This document shows, piece after piece, positions 11,549 to 22,170 of a DNA stretch of 64,000 nt. The stretch lies in the NCBI GenBank assembly GCA_949152435.1, contig OX424575.1, forward strand, positions 78,770,473-78,834,472, given 5' to 3'. The translations under genes were made by a program, and so were the position numbers. The number at the start of each line of letters is the position of its first letter. The first letter of the stretch is position 1. Under the pieces are notes generated by a model that was not told where the DNA came from, searched no databases, and saw only the letters and a list, made by a program, of their open reading frames with translations. This DNA comes from Gastracanthus pulcherrimus (taxonomy: Eukaryota > Arthropoda > Insecta > Hymenoptera > Pteromalidae).

Positions 11549-11979
11549 TCACTGCGAATTACCACCAAACAATTTTGAAATAAGTGTACCAACTATAGGT
11601 GCTAGTACTAGAGGTAAAAATCCACCACCGCTTTGCAGTAAAATTCATTTTCTTTTTTTCCAACTTACTGCACCACCGCGGCATTTCAAACTATTTTTAT
11701 TATGAACCAGTTTACGCAGAACGTGACTGTGTCTGCTCAAACGCTTTTTTGTGACTCATTAAGCTCGACAACACCATGAAAAACGTTCAACACACACTCA
11801 CATACACTCTTTATTGTAGCATTATCGGTCAATCGAAGCAGAGCTTTTCGCAGTTGACCGTCAACACAATACCTCAGAACAAATATAAGTAGCGCGTTTT
11901 TCTTCGTAAAATGATTACAGGGTAGCAAGTCTCCCTGTTTGCTCGAGCGATGCTTCGATTTTGTGTCAACCATTCTCAC
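11549..11979 (-). pseudogene. Polinton hydrophobic core-like protein, degenerate
   Basis: The first half has KNALLIFVLRYCVDGQLRKA, LLRLTDNATIKSVCECVLNV and VELNESQK (11900-11760). After a frameshift it continues LSRHSHVLRKLVHNKNSLKC, a stop, then QSGGGFLPLVLAPIVGTLIS KLFGG and a TGA at 11549-11551. The combination of a CECxLN helix, a basic H-rich stretch and a C-terminal GGFLPL..AP..GT hydrophobic segment with Gly is typical of a small Polinton protein thought to be virion-associated. The function is inferred only. The true start may be downstream of 11979, near the conserved segment. Confidence 0.65.
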
Positions 11980-12019
11980 TGATAGACTGATGTAACGAGG
12001 TTTTGTTCGTTTGTTATAA

Positions 12020-12787
12020 TTGCTCCGTCTCTCATCGAAATTTCAAATATTTTGGCACGTATACGTAGTGCAGCTCGTCGGCCGGAAATATGCAAGTACG
12101 CATGTGAAGCTCATCGAGAGCAGCCTGCGAAACATCGAGAAACAAATAAGAGTGAGAATTTATAGTCGTATCGAGATAAGCTTCTTGCAAAAATTTAGGA
12201 TCCACGGGATATACTTAGCGCGCAAGGTGTTAAATTTGTGCGCGATCATGCACATTTTTAAAAATCACCACTTACTTTGTGTTGAAACTTCTGACACGTT
12301 GAGATTTTCTCTTATGAAAAATATTTCGCGTAATAAAGATAATGCTTATGTTTTTGTGATCGTCGAGAATGAGCAGCTTTTTTTTCTCATTGTCGCGCGA
12401 GTAGTCATCTGGCTGCGGCAGCCCCTCTCAGAATTCGAACTCTGATATGGGTACTGCGGCGGCGATGCCGCCACGTCTGAGATCCGTTCGGTACGCCTTT
12501 TGCTACTCTGCATAGTAAAACAGTATACGATCAAAACGTGCGTCACAAATGTCTTCTACCGTCGCTCCCGCTGTCAAGTAAGCAATAAATCTTTTTACGA
12601 ATAATGTTTTACCGTAACCTGTAGGTCCGCACACAGAACAAGTAAGCGGATGTTTCCAGCGCGTATCTATCCTCGTAACTGATAGAAAAAAGCAATGTTG
12701 ACGAGTTCTCATAACGATTGTGAGTGATTTTTTTAAAACAATGCAACACGTTTTTGTTTCATCACGCGTTACGTCATGAGTAAGCAT
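12020..12787 (-). pseudogene. Polinton genome-packaging ATPase (FtsK/HerA type), degenerate
   Basis: The Walker A box GPTGYGKT follows HPLTCSVC at about 12630-12600, with KRFIAYL next. The Walker B region LLILDDH lies at about 12385-12365 and runs directly into KNISIIFITRNIFHK (sensor-like segment), so a short stretch between them is deleted relative to the family. The C-terminal part, after a frameshift near 12200, has PKFLQEAYLDTTINSHSYLF and TCIFPADELHYVYV. One stop interrupts YAE/QKAYR near 12500. In Polintons and related viruses this enzyme pumps DNA into capsids. Confidence 0.85.
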
Positions 12788-12885
12788 ACGTATTATCGCT
12801 TTAAATTTTATTTAAATTTTGTTAGTACTTTCTTCTTTTTTTTCTTCTACTTCTGTATCAGCAACGCTCGGAATGTATACTTTTT

Positions 12886-13317
12886 TTATTCATCGTAAAA
12901 TGTACGATTAAGAACTTCAATACTATAAAAATTTATTTTTTTAGAATTCACAAAATTCAAACATATTCTCTTAACTTTGCAGCACTCTATAGCATTACCT
13001 GTAGAGGGGGTGAGTGCACGCAATCCGTAAAATTTTGGACCTCCGGATAGAAACATATAAATGTAGGTTCCTTCCCCGTCACTTTTTAACTTATCCGTCA
13101 TATACGTGGTGAAAAACTTATGAATTTTCAAATTATATTGTGATCGAACTTGCACTCCCAAATTTCACGAATAACCATTCTATGGATTTCTGCGAATGCC
13201 TGCAGGCGTGTCTATAACTGTTTGGCGTAATTATACCTATGCTATCGGGTAATATATTTTTTTCTAAATACGTGCGAATAAGCTGACGCGATCGTGGTTG
13301 CATGTTCAAAGGGACCT
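12886..13317 (-). pseudogene. Polinton protein-primed DNA polymerase B, C-terminal fragments
   Basis: Two pieces of family-B polymerase. At 13317-13150: PFEHATTIASAYSHVFRKKY, then after a one-base shift SIGIITPNSYRHACRHSQKS and IEWLFVKFG, the segment after the exonuclease motifs in Polinton polymerases. At 13140-12886: MFLSGGPKFYGLRAL, KVKRICLNFVNSKKINF, matching the very C-terminal part. The palm with its YxDTDS-type catalytic site is missing between them, so hundreds of codons are deleted around 13145. The upstream part of the gene lies at 22637-23190, beyond the BEL insertion. Confidence 0.85.
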
Positions 13318-13939
13318 TGTTCGCGCCGTTTAGAGTCGTTCGTTATATTCGAATTAAAAGAAAAGCGCGCCTTCGTCTTATTGGAAGTCATAATACGCAA
13401 ATTTCGCATAGTAACAAGGGCTAAAGAGAGTTTCGCACTTTCTCCCAACTTTCTCCCTCTACGCGCGGCTAAAGCCGGAAAAATCCAGATGAGATCAGCA
13501 TTTTTCAGGGCTCGCGCTCGCTTGCGCGATCGCGTCGCTTCCTTCGCTATTCAGCCATGTAAGAAGCCGGCCGTGCACGCGTTCTGAAATTACAAATTAC
13601 TAACTGCGCATTTAACCACGTCGGCCGCATTTATTACACATATTCAAGGCAATTAAATTGATATAGTGTATAGATCAGGGCAGTGTTCTGTTAATTGTTA
13701 TACGTTGTTTTAAATACAGTGACAATAAACAACGCTTATATTCGTTATTGTTATTAACATCAAGTGTACTTTTTATTACTGAAAATCCTTTCCACTCTAC
13801 TGTCGCATCGTTCTCAACAATAGGTAATACATCTGAAAGTTCTACGTATGTATGGGGTATTTGGCTGATAGCTTTTTCTGAATATCTTTTTACTGATTAT
13901 GTAATTCTCAACTCTGAGAGAATTACACAAACCCATACA
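13318..13939 (+). repeat. BEL/Pao 5' LTR (622 bp)
   Basis: Starts TGTTCGCG, ends CATACA. It aligns along its whole length with the 3' LTR except for a block of about 156 bp (roughly 13359-13515) that is absent from the 3' copy. Small differences such as cttata/tttttt outside that block show divergence since insertion. Confidence 0.93.
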
Positions 13940-13946
13940 TAATTGT

Positions 13947-13963
13947 TGGTCCTTCGAGCCGGA
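13947..13963 (+). promoter_or_regulatory. Primer-binding site, tRNA-Tyr type
   Basis: Seven bases after the 5' LTR, TGGTCCTTCGAGCCGGA is complementary to the 3' end of animal tRNA-Tyr including CCA (from memory of that tRNA: ...TCCGGCTCGAAGGA-CCA). It would prime minus-strand cDNA synthesis. Confidence 0.75.
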
Positions 13964-15055
13964 TCTATTGTGAGACAAAAAAGTGGAAAGGTAAACTTGA
14001 TTTTTACTGTAAAAACAAAATAGCGGATAAAATAAATCGAAAGTGCAGTTTACGCAGTTTCTTTGATTTTGTGCTCACAGACTCTGCCGAGAGAAAATCC
14101 TACTGAGTCGGACATTTTTTTTGTTTCGCGTAAGACATTCGTTTTCACGCGAAAAAATTAGGGACAAAAATTCTCAGTGAGTGATAAAGTGAGGGCGCGA
14201 GAGTGCTGACCGGGGATTATTTTGCAAAACATTGCGAGAATTGTCCTGCAACATCATTGGGAAAGCCAGCATCAGCGGTGAAATTTTCGGTTGGCGTAAA
14301 TTTCAAAAGGGGCAAGGGTCAAGCAGCGTGACGCCACATCGACGGAGACAAGGAAGGGAGCTGAAGAGAGAGAGGATTCGGAGCGTTGGCTGTTACTACT
14401 GCAGGCGTTCGCCCCCACTCTCCACCGCCGCCGGGACGTTCGCTCGACGCCTCTTTCGGCCTCTCCGTGTTCACACGCTCATTCGCATCGACGCTGGCCT
14501 GATCAAGCTAACTGCCGAGTATTGCCGATCGAGGTGAAAGATTTACAGTCTGTCTCTTTCTCTTTTGCGCTCTCGCATCGCGTGCTCGCACCTCCAAAAC
14601 AAAGGTCCGGTGCCACAGCAGCTTTTATTTGATTTTAGTTCTTGATGATTATTGTGATTGCTTTTATTTACTCGTACTTTGAGATATTGTAGCATATATT
14701 ACTCGGAAGCTGCAATAGATTTTGGGATGTAAATTTATTGAAAAATTGAGTTATTGTTATCTTAATTTTGTCTTGTTAAAAAAAAAAAATTCGCGTTTGA
14801 TGTTTCTAATGACACTTTGAATATTCTGTTTGTAAATATTCTTAGAATAAATCTAAGTATGCTGCTGCTACTGCGGGATCTCCGATGCTATATCTACGAT
14901 TGAGTGGCATTATATTGACTAGTTATTGATTGTTTAGTTTGGATTATTTCGAGAGTTGAGTTGTTTAGTTAGATTTTCTCCATTTTTATCAAGTCCTTTT
15001 GTTATTTTTTTTTCTATTTGTCTTGGTGCTTGTAAAAGCTCTTTGTTTTCTTAAC
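13964..15055 (+). other. BEL/Pao 5' leader, non-coding
   Basis: About 1.1 kb between primer-binding site and the gag ATG. The ORF at 14232-14537 shows no recognisable domain. The leader would carry packaging signals in an active element. Confidence 0.55.
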
Positions 15056-15775
15056 ATGGCGGAAGAACTTGAGAGCTTGATGGGACAACAGAAAAGGATA
15101 CTCTTATTTCAAATTCCATAATAAATACAAAGAAGATTAAACAACTCGAGGCGAGATTATGAGGCTAGGTTAGAGATACTGGCCGATTATTGGAGAGATT
15201 TTAAGGAGCGCGATTTATTGTTATCACCAAGAGCGGAGAGATTAAAAGAGCGAACGTAATTTAAAGAACTGCTTTACGACAAAACTGAAAATGCGTGTTC
15301 CGCTGCTAAAGCTTAGTTGACTACTCAAATCGCTATATTAAAAGGCCCGCCTCCATCTGTAACAACGTTCTGAATGATGCGGCTATGTCGACGGTAATAA
15401 AGTTTCTGCATTTATTGAATTGTTTAGACAGAGAAGCATCAGGTAAACTGAAAGGGATTAGCGTGGTTGGCATACATTTTCAGACAGCTTGGGATACTTT
15501 ATGTCGGAGATACGATAACAAGTTTTTACGTTTTACAGTCCAAATGCAGACGCTCTCCTCATTGCCGTCAGCATCCAAGGAGTCGGTTTCTCATATTCAT
15601 TGTCTATTAAATAGTACAAATAAGAGTATAAATGCTTTTAAGGCGCTTGGTAGAAATGTAGATCATTGGGATGATATTTTAGTTTATTTTATTGAAAGTA
15701 AACTTGCTCCGCAGACACGCATCGATTGGGTCAAAATATACATTGTAATCCTGCAGAGTTAAATATAATTAACTG
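15056..15775 (+). pseudogene. BEL/Pao gag, N-terminal part
   Basis: ATG at 15056 opens MAEELESLMGQQKRI, followed within 60 bases by stops and shifts. Further on in varying frames come YEARLEILADYWRDF and KERDLLLSPRAERLK, the helical start of BEL gag. The ORF at 15385-15762 contains GIHFQTAWDTLCRRYDNK, QTLSSLPSASKESVSHIH and FIESKLAPQTRIDW, matching the DUF1759 region of BEL/Pao gag. It is cut off at about 15775 by the composite insertion. The zinc-finger end of gag resumes at 17959. Confidence 0.8.
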
Positions 15776-15920
15776 TTCGCAGGTCTGGTACATAATAGAA
15801 ACTTAATTACTAAATGAAACTTAATTACTAATAGAACTTAATTACAAAAGCTTACATACTAACCTTAAAAATCTAACAGTACTGCCTTTATACTATATCA
15901 AAGACAGAAATCTGTACGTA

Positions 15921-17211
15921 CGAGGGTAGTTCAATAAGTCTTTAGAATAAAGTATAAAAACAATTTTTTTTGGGTAAATTTTTTTTTATTTTTCAACATA
16001 ATCTCCTTGGAGCTCTATACACTTGGTCAATCGCTTTTTAAGTTTTTTTAATCCTTCAGAAAAGTGCGTTTTCGGAAGTTCCTCAAAATAAGCACTTACA
16101 GAGGCAATGACGTCTTCGTTGTCCGTAAATCTCTGTCCACCGAGCCATTTTTTCAAGTTTGGAAATAAGAAAAAGTCACTGGGGGCTAAATCTGGTGAAT
16201 ACGGTGGGTGTTCGACCAATTCGAATTTTAGTTCTTCAATTTTAGCCATTGAAACGAAGCATGTGTGAACTCGGGCGTTGTCGTGATGAAAGAGAATTTT
16301 TTTTCTCGCCAAATGTGGTCGTTTTTTTTTAATTTCTTCTTTCAGCTGCTCTAATAATGATGCATAATACTCACCAGTAATTGTTTTACCCTTTTCCAAG
16401 TAGTCAATAAGTATAATTCCACGTGCATCCCAAAAAACTGTAGCCATAACCTTACCAGCTGACTTTACGGTCTTTGCCTTCTTTGGAGCTGGTTCGCCTG
16501 TGGAAATCCACTGTTTGGATTGTTCCTTTGTCTCAGGAGTGTAGTGGTGTATCCATGTTTCATCCACAGTCACAAATCGACGAAAAAATTCCTCAGGATT
16601 CCGACTTATGCGCGCCAAAAGAGCCTCAGAGGCGACCACTCTATTGCGTTTATTCTCAGCTGAGAGCAAACGCGGCACCCATCTTGCCGATAGCTTTTTC
16701 ATGCCTAATTTTTATGTAGAATTGAAACAACTGCACCTATAGATATCCTTGTGGCCTCAGCTAACTCACGCACTTTTAATCTTCTATCCTTCAACGCCAT
16801 ACCGTGGATTTTATTGATGATTTCGGGAGTAGTTGCTTCTACGGGCCATCCTGAACGTGGTTCGTCACTTATTGATGTACGACCACGCTTAAATTCATTT
16901 ACCCAGTTATAAACCGTTGCTAAGGCAGGGGCAGATGTGCCATGAACTGAGTCCAATTCATTTTTTATCTCATATGGAGTTAAACCCTTTAAATGAAAAT
17001 GTTTAATTACCGCTCTGAACTCGTTTTTTTCCATTTTTCTTAACAAGCAATTTTTTTTTTCAATTGGTTATAAAAACACGTAAACTCAGAAGATGTGGAC
17101 TGTGACTGCACCATATATCTAGTCGGGAGTGGTGCTGACTGAAAACAGATGATTTGGAGTGATTCGCGCGCCATCTGTTGGTCATTCTAAAGACTTATTG
17201 AACTACCCTCG
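15921..17211 (-). mobile_element. mariner DNA transposon with perfect 28-bp terminal inverted repeats
   Basis: Left end 15921-15948 (cgagggtagttcaataagtc...) and right end 17184-17211 are perfect inverted copies over 28 bp. Both are flanked by the TA target dinucleotide (15919-15920 and 17212-17213). Length 1291 bp, typical for mariner. It encodes a full-length transposase on the minus strand with one frameshift. The perfect ends and nearly intact gene make it one of the youngest insertions in the window. Confidence 0.97.
15986..17046 (-). pseudogene. mariner transposase, single frameshift
   Basis: N-terminal ORF 17046-16705: MLRKMEKNEFRAVIKHFHLK with paired helix-turn-helix regions, including YNWVNEFKRGRTSISDEPRS and the linker GWPVEATT. 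C-terminal ORF 16702-15986: the catalytic D in VTVDETWIHHY (about 16575), the second D in FHHDNARVHT (about 16285) and the third D in PPYSPDLAPSDFFLFP (about 16200), the DD34D signature of mariner. The two ORFs are joined by HKN/MKKLS, where one base is missing at about 16696, shifting the frame. Together they give about 350 residues, the family length. It cuts and pastes the element at TA sites. Confidence 0.95.
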
Positions 17212-17219
17212 TACTTCAT

Positions 17220-17922
17220 TATTTTTAACATACACATTTTTGGTTTAAATGCTTTTCCTATCTATTAGTATTTTTGTGACGCTTTCTTTAATATCTATTT
17301 GTTCACTGCCATCATTAGTGGTGTTTGCTGTAACAATTATTTTAGGGGTCCTCTTAACTTGTTGATTGTAATTTTGTTTGACATTTTGTGTGATTTCAGT
17401 AAAAGACAGTTTGTTTATTACCCTTTCTTTATCTCTTTCTTTTTCTCTTTCCAACAATTCCTTTAATAAAAAGTTTTTGTCAGTCAATTCTTTATTCAAA
17501 GTTTTCAACAGTGCATTTTCAGTTCATATTATTTCATGTTCAGCTTCAGAATCAAAATTTATTGAATTATGAAGGTCTTGAGTTTTATCAGCTAGTTCAG
17601 TCGATAGTTCTTTTCTTATTTCTTCTGATTGTTTTAGTTTAATCTGGGAAATGAGGAATCTTGCTGAATCACATAGATCTTATTCTCTGTATTTGAAGGT
17701 TAGGTCTTGCTGACAATGTTCCGGGCAGATTACCAGTAATTCTTCTACGTATGCTGTGTTTGCTAATTTATCAAAATCACTTTTATGATAACAGTTTTCA
17801 CATGTAATGCATATCACTGTCTTAGCTTGCTGTTTCGGATGGCATTTATAGAATTTTTCTAACGGCTTATCGAGGGATATATCTACCCCCGACGCCATCT
17901 TGCGCCCTGTGGGAGTGAACAT
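17220..17922 (-). pseudogene. LINE-ORF1-like or gag-like fragment with zinc-finger motif
   Basis: The minus-strand ORF 17922-17680 reads MASGVDISLDKPLEKFYKCH and then VICITCENCYHKSDFDKLAN ending LLVICPEHC. The cysteines and histidines (CxxCxxCYH...CPxHC) resemble a PHD or C2HC finger. After a TAA the frame continues to a strongly charged coiled-coil segment (KELTDKNFLLKELLEREKER DKERV at 17500-17420) and ends in KESVTKILIDRK. Finger plus coiled coil fits the ORF1 of some insect LINEs; I cannot name the clade. No reverse transcriptase accompanies it. Confidence 0.5.
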
Positions 17923-17958
17923 TTTATTGGTTATTGTAACAGCTTTTCTTGTATTTCA

Positions 17959-18522
17959 CAGTCTGAGAGGAAAAAACATGTCGACTCTACACATTTATGC
18001 ATCAACTGCCTGAGTTCCAGTCATACGGTGGAGAAATGCATTTCTCGAGGACGATGTTTCGTATGTGCCGAAAAACATCATACTAAGCTGCACCAAGACG
18101 GAGGATCAAGCAGTCGAATGTCGGTGCCGGCGGCACGGGCTGCTGCTGGATCTAGCTTTAACGCGCATACAGTCACGGATTCGATGCCTACTTTTACGTC
18201 TCTCGGTGGTAAAACTGTTCTGCTCACTACTGCTTGTGTGATAATGGAATCATCGGAAGGGCATGCTGTAACAGCCCGAACGCTGCTTCATTCTGGTGCA
18301 GAAGAATCATTTGTTTCTGAGTATCTCGCTCAAGCGCCGTCGCTTCGCCGACAGCCTGCGAACGTAGTGGTTACTGATGTAGGGGCAGAAACTACGGCTG
18401 TTGCAAAAAGCCGAGTTACTCTAATATTAAAATCTGCTATAAATCCTGATTTTTATTTCTTTTTTCGACGAATTTTCAGCTCTTGTATTGAACAAGCTTA
18501 CATCTGTACTCCCTCGGACTGA
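17959..18522 (+). pseudogene. BEL/Pao gag zinc fingers and aspartic protease
   Basis: CINCLSSSHTVEKCISRGRC (17998-18057) with CAEKHHTKLH following are the paired CCHC/CCHH fingers at the end of BEL gag. The protease follows: TACVIMESSEGHAVTARTLL and then HSGAEESFVSEYLA. At the active site the family has LLDSGAE; here the catalytic Asp is His (codon CAT, 18289-18291). Frame ends TGA at 18520-18522 shortly after a phenylalanine-rich slippage-like stretch (YFFFRR). Protease activity is therefore unlikely. Confidence 0.85.
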
Positions 18523-20497
18523 AGTGCACAATCGAAATTGACCACATATTGCGGAATTACAGCTGGCTGACCCGCATTTTGACGTTCCGGGCCGCATTGA
18601 CTGTATTTTGAATGTGGAAGTGTATGCTGAAGTGCTGCAGCCTGGCCTTGTAAAGGGCCCCCCGGCTCCCCTCTAGCCGTTCAAACAGTTCTGGGCTGGG
18701 TACTGATGGGAGAAGCCGCTGCAGACAGCAACGACAGGACGGATTCTGCGACTTATCATTTATCAGTTGACCACGGTTTGTCAGCGGCAATCGCACCGTT
18801 CTGGGAGATAGAAGAAGCTCCGTCAGAGACGCTGTTATCTCCGCAGGATGAGGAATGCTTTACACATTTTAAAATGACACATTCGAGAGATAATTCGGGT
18901 CGTTTTATTGTACGACTGCCGTTTTCTAAAAATCCGTCCTTTTCAGATTCAAAGTCGATAGCAGCAGCGTGTCTCACTCGCATGGAGCGGAGGTTGAGAA
19001 AATCGCCTCAACTTTCAGAGGCGTATTCTACGTTTATGGAGGAGTATTTAGAGCTTGACCATATGGACCGTGTGCCCGAAAGCGGTGTAGGCAGAGCAAA
19101 CTCTTTCTATTTGCCTCATCATGAGGTTTTTAAAAGGGATGATAATCGTGAGATTCGTGTAGTTTTCAATGTATCGCAGGCAGATTGTAAGGGTATGTCG
19201 TTAAATGATTATTTACACATAGGTCCAAAACTGCAGGAGGATATCTTAAATATTTTAATTCGGTGGAGTTTTCAAAAATTTGTTTTTACTTGTGACGTTG
19301 TAAAGATGTTTCGTCAGTTTTTAGTTCATCGTGACGATGTAGATTGGCAGCGCATTTTATGGCGTTCAAATCCGGATGCAGCAGTTGAAATTTTTAGGTT
19401 ACTGACGGTCACGTATGGTACGGCCTGTGCGCCTTTTATTGCTAATGCATGTATGCTACAATTGGCTGAGGACGAGCATCAGCAATTTCCCCTTGGCGCT
19501 GAAGTTCTTCGAAAGAGCCGATATGCCGACGACTCTTTTGCCGGAAGCGATAGCTCGGATGAAGCTTTGGCGGTTCGTAATAACAACTTGTAGATATTTA
19601 GCAACGGCAGGCATGTCGGTAGGAAAATGGGCAGCAAATAATCCTAAATTATTGGTAGATTTAGATTTACAGGATTCTCAAGTTGCAGAACGATTTCTGA
19701 ACGTGGAAGATGCTGTTTCGACATTAGGATTACGTTGGGTACCCGCGGATGATTGTTTTTGTTTTATAATTTCGGTTTCGGAGTTAAAAACAAACGTTAC
19801 AAAAAGATTAATGCTTTCAGAAATAGCAAAGCTTTTTAATCCCATTGGTTGGTTGTCTCCGGTCATTATTCGAGCAAAATTGATGTTACAGGCTCTCTGG
19901 TTGCAGGGGACAGATTGGGACTCTCCGATTCCAGCGCTATTAAAATAAGATTGGTTGAGTTATAGATCCGAACTCGTCGAACTCGAATCAGTTAAAATTC
20001 CACGGTGGTTTGGCATATTTAAATCTTCAGTTTGGCAACTTTATTGTTTTTGTGATGCCTCAGAGCGAGCATATACTGCAGCACTTTATTTAGTTTTGAG
20101 ATCGGAAAATGAAGTCGTTTCTAAACTCATTATGGCAAAATCAAAAGTTGCTCCGATTAAAGTAATTAGTCTACCAAAATTAGAATTATGTGGGGCTGAA
20201 TTACTTGCTAAAATTGTGAATATAACCTTGAAAAACTTAGATTCTCAGCCGGAAAAAATTTACTTCTGGTCCGATTCTAAGGTGGTTTTAGCTTGGTTAA
20301 AAGGGCACCCTTCTCGGTGGAAGTCGTTTATTGCTAATCGTGTAACGAAAGTAACATCCTCTTTACCTGCAGCAGTTTGGAACCACGTACGCTCTGCGGA
20401 TAACCCTGCCGATTGTGCCACGCGCGGTTTTTCTCCTACACAACTTCGTAAATCTGTAATTTGGTGGCATGGCCCGAGTTGGCTAAGGCAGGATTAG
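18523..20497 (+). pseudogene. BEL/Pao reverse transcriptase and RNase H
   Basis: A frame-shifted start (LADPHFDVPGRIDCILNVEV) leads into ORF 18706-19593. It contains GRFIVRLPFSKNPSFSDSKS, YLPHHEVFKRDD, REIRVVFNVSQADCKGMSLN and the catalytic YADD (RYADDSFAG, about 19517-19543; most BEL elements have YVDD). A frameshift at about 19580 moves into SVGKWAANNP and LNPIGWLSPV-like text (LFNPIGWLSPVIIRAKLMLQ), the A17/Pao connection domain. A TAA at 19946-19948 is followed in the same frame by RNase H: YCFCDASERAYTAALYL, KLELCGAELLAKIV, FWSDSKVVLAWLKGH, RSADNPADCATRGFSP. Ends TAG at 20495-20497. Confidence 0.9.
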
Positions 20498-20499
20498 TC

Positions 20500-22061
20500 A
20501 GAATGGCCCAAAGCAGCTATCAATTTTGAGACAAATTTAGAGACAAGAAAATCATCGGAAAGCTCTGTGTTTGTCATACAACAGGAAAAAAATTTCTGAG
20601 TGGTGTGTAAAGTTTTCTTCATTCGATAAAATTGTTAGAATATTGGCCTACATTCATAGATGGCGTTTGAATGCAAAACTTGCTTTCAATGATCGAAGAA
20701 AAAGTTGGCTTTCAGATTTTGTAGAGGACATTACTTTCATTGCTGAAAAGGGTGAGGTATCGCGTAATAGTTCGCTTCGTCAATTATTGCCATTTCTTGA
20801 TACGGACGGATTACTTAGAGTCGGAGGCAGGCTACAGAATTCGTATTTGCCGGAGGTAGAAAAGCATCCGGTTATTTTGCCCAACAAACATGTTGTTACT
20901 GGGTTGATTATTTCAAAGGCACATCTTACTACATTGCACGGAGGCCCTCTGCTAGTGCAAAGTCATCTTTATCGACAATTCTGGATAATTAGAGGTCGAA
21001 ATTTCATTCGCAGCATAGTGCGCAAATGTGTAAAGTGCGCTCGACATAATGCAGTCACGCAAGTTCAGCAAATGGGCCCGCTACCGCGTGTTCGCTCAAA
21101 ACCAGATCGACCGTTTACGCACGCAGGCATTGATTATACAGGGCCTTCTTCTATCAAGGCATCGCCACGTCAAGGACAAAAGGCATTTAAAGGATATGTA
21201 GCTATTTTTGTTTGTATGGTCGTAAAAGCGGTGCACATTGAGATAGTTTCTTATTATACGTCCAAGGCCTTCCTGGCAGCTTTTCGGCGATTTGTTGCCC
21301 GACGAGGGTTATGTAAGGTACTGCATAGCGACAACGGGACTACGTTCCAGGGGGCAGAAACGGAATTACGGCATTTATTTGATGCTACTTCAGCAACGAG
21401 TCAGAAGATTGCCGCAATTATCGCCAAAGGCGGTGTTCACTGGTCGCATATTCCACCTCGTGCCCCGCATTTCGGCGGATTTTGGGAGGCGAGTGTAAAG
21501 TTCTTCAAAAGGCATCTTTACCGTGTCATAGGGGACGTAAAATTAACTTTTGAAAAGTTTTCAACGGTCGCTTATGAGATTGAAGCTTGTTTAAATTCAC
21601 GCCCATTGAGTCCTTTAACTTCAAATGATGAAGATTTGTCGGCTTTAACACCAGGCCATTTTTTAATTGGACATTAACGAAGCACAATTGTATGTTCTAG
21701 ATGGAAGCTTTTATCTTTAATGAGAAACCATTTTTGGCAGAGATGGAGGCAAGAATTTTTCTCACAGATGCAGCAGCGATCAAAATGGCTACAGCCCAAT
21801 CATAAGTTCAAGGTTGGGGATCTTGTACTTTTCAAGGACGAGCTCTTGCCACCTACAAGATGGCTCCTGGCGCGGGTCGCACTACTGAGCCGAGTCGTTA
21901 CTACTAAAACATCGTCATCTGAGTACAAGCGACCAGTCAGCAAACTCATATTGCTACCCATCAATGAGGAAGCGTCAGCCCATTTAATACTTGTCCGAGA
22001 GTGCACGGCGGGCGGTCAAGAAGATTCCACGGCGAGCAACACGGAAGAGTTTCTACACTGA
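20500..22061 (+). pseudogene. BEL/Pao integrase with C-terminal extension
   Basis: ORF 20571-21677 is a nearly complete integrase. It has HPVILPNKHVVTGLIISKAH, an HHCC zinc site (H in KAHLTTLHGG, CxxC in RKCVKCARH) and the catalytic residues D in HAGIDYTGPSS (about 21130), D in HSDNGTTFQGA (about 21330) and E in HFGGFWEASVKFFKRH (about 21487). It ends LTPGHFLIGH followed by TAA at 21675-21677. The frame resumes at 21720 with LRNHFWQRWRQEFFSQMQQR, KFKVGDLVLFKDELLPPTRW and HLILVREC, the DUF5641-type tail of BEL integrases. The catalytic triad is intact; only the single TAA and the upstream shift near 20530 break it. Confidence 0.92.
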
Positions 22062-22170
22062 ACATTATTGTACTTATATAGCTTAGTTTAAGTTTTCTTT
22101 ATATATTGAATGTTTTTTATTGTTATGTTTTATACTGCAAAGTTTTTTGAAATTTTTGAGACGGGCGGTA

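Larger units (their letters stand above)
15776..17935 (-). mobile_element. Composite insertion in BEL gag: LINE-ORF1-like fragment with a mariner
   Basis: Gag coding stops near 15775 and resumes near 17959; everything between is foreign. The left edge (15790-15845) has three near-identical copies of acttaattact, resembling a LINE 3' tail read on the minus strand. The right part (17220-17922) holds a minus-strand protein fragment. The mariner at 15921-17211 lies inside. No target duplication was identified, so the left part and the ORF fragment may be separate events. Confidence 0.55.

Noticed and set aside
12020..12445. 141-codon plus-strand ORF
   Set aside because: Opposite strand of the degenerate Polinton ATPase, whose motifs are clear on the minus strand.
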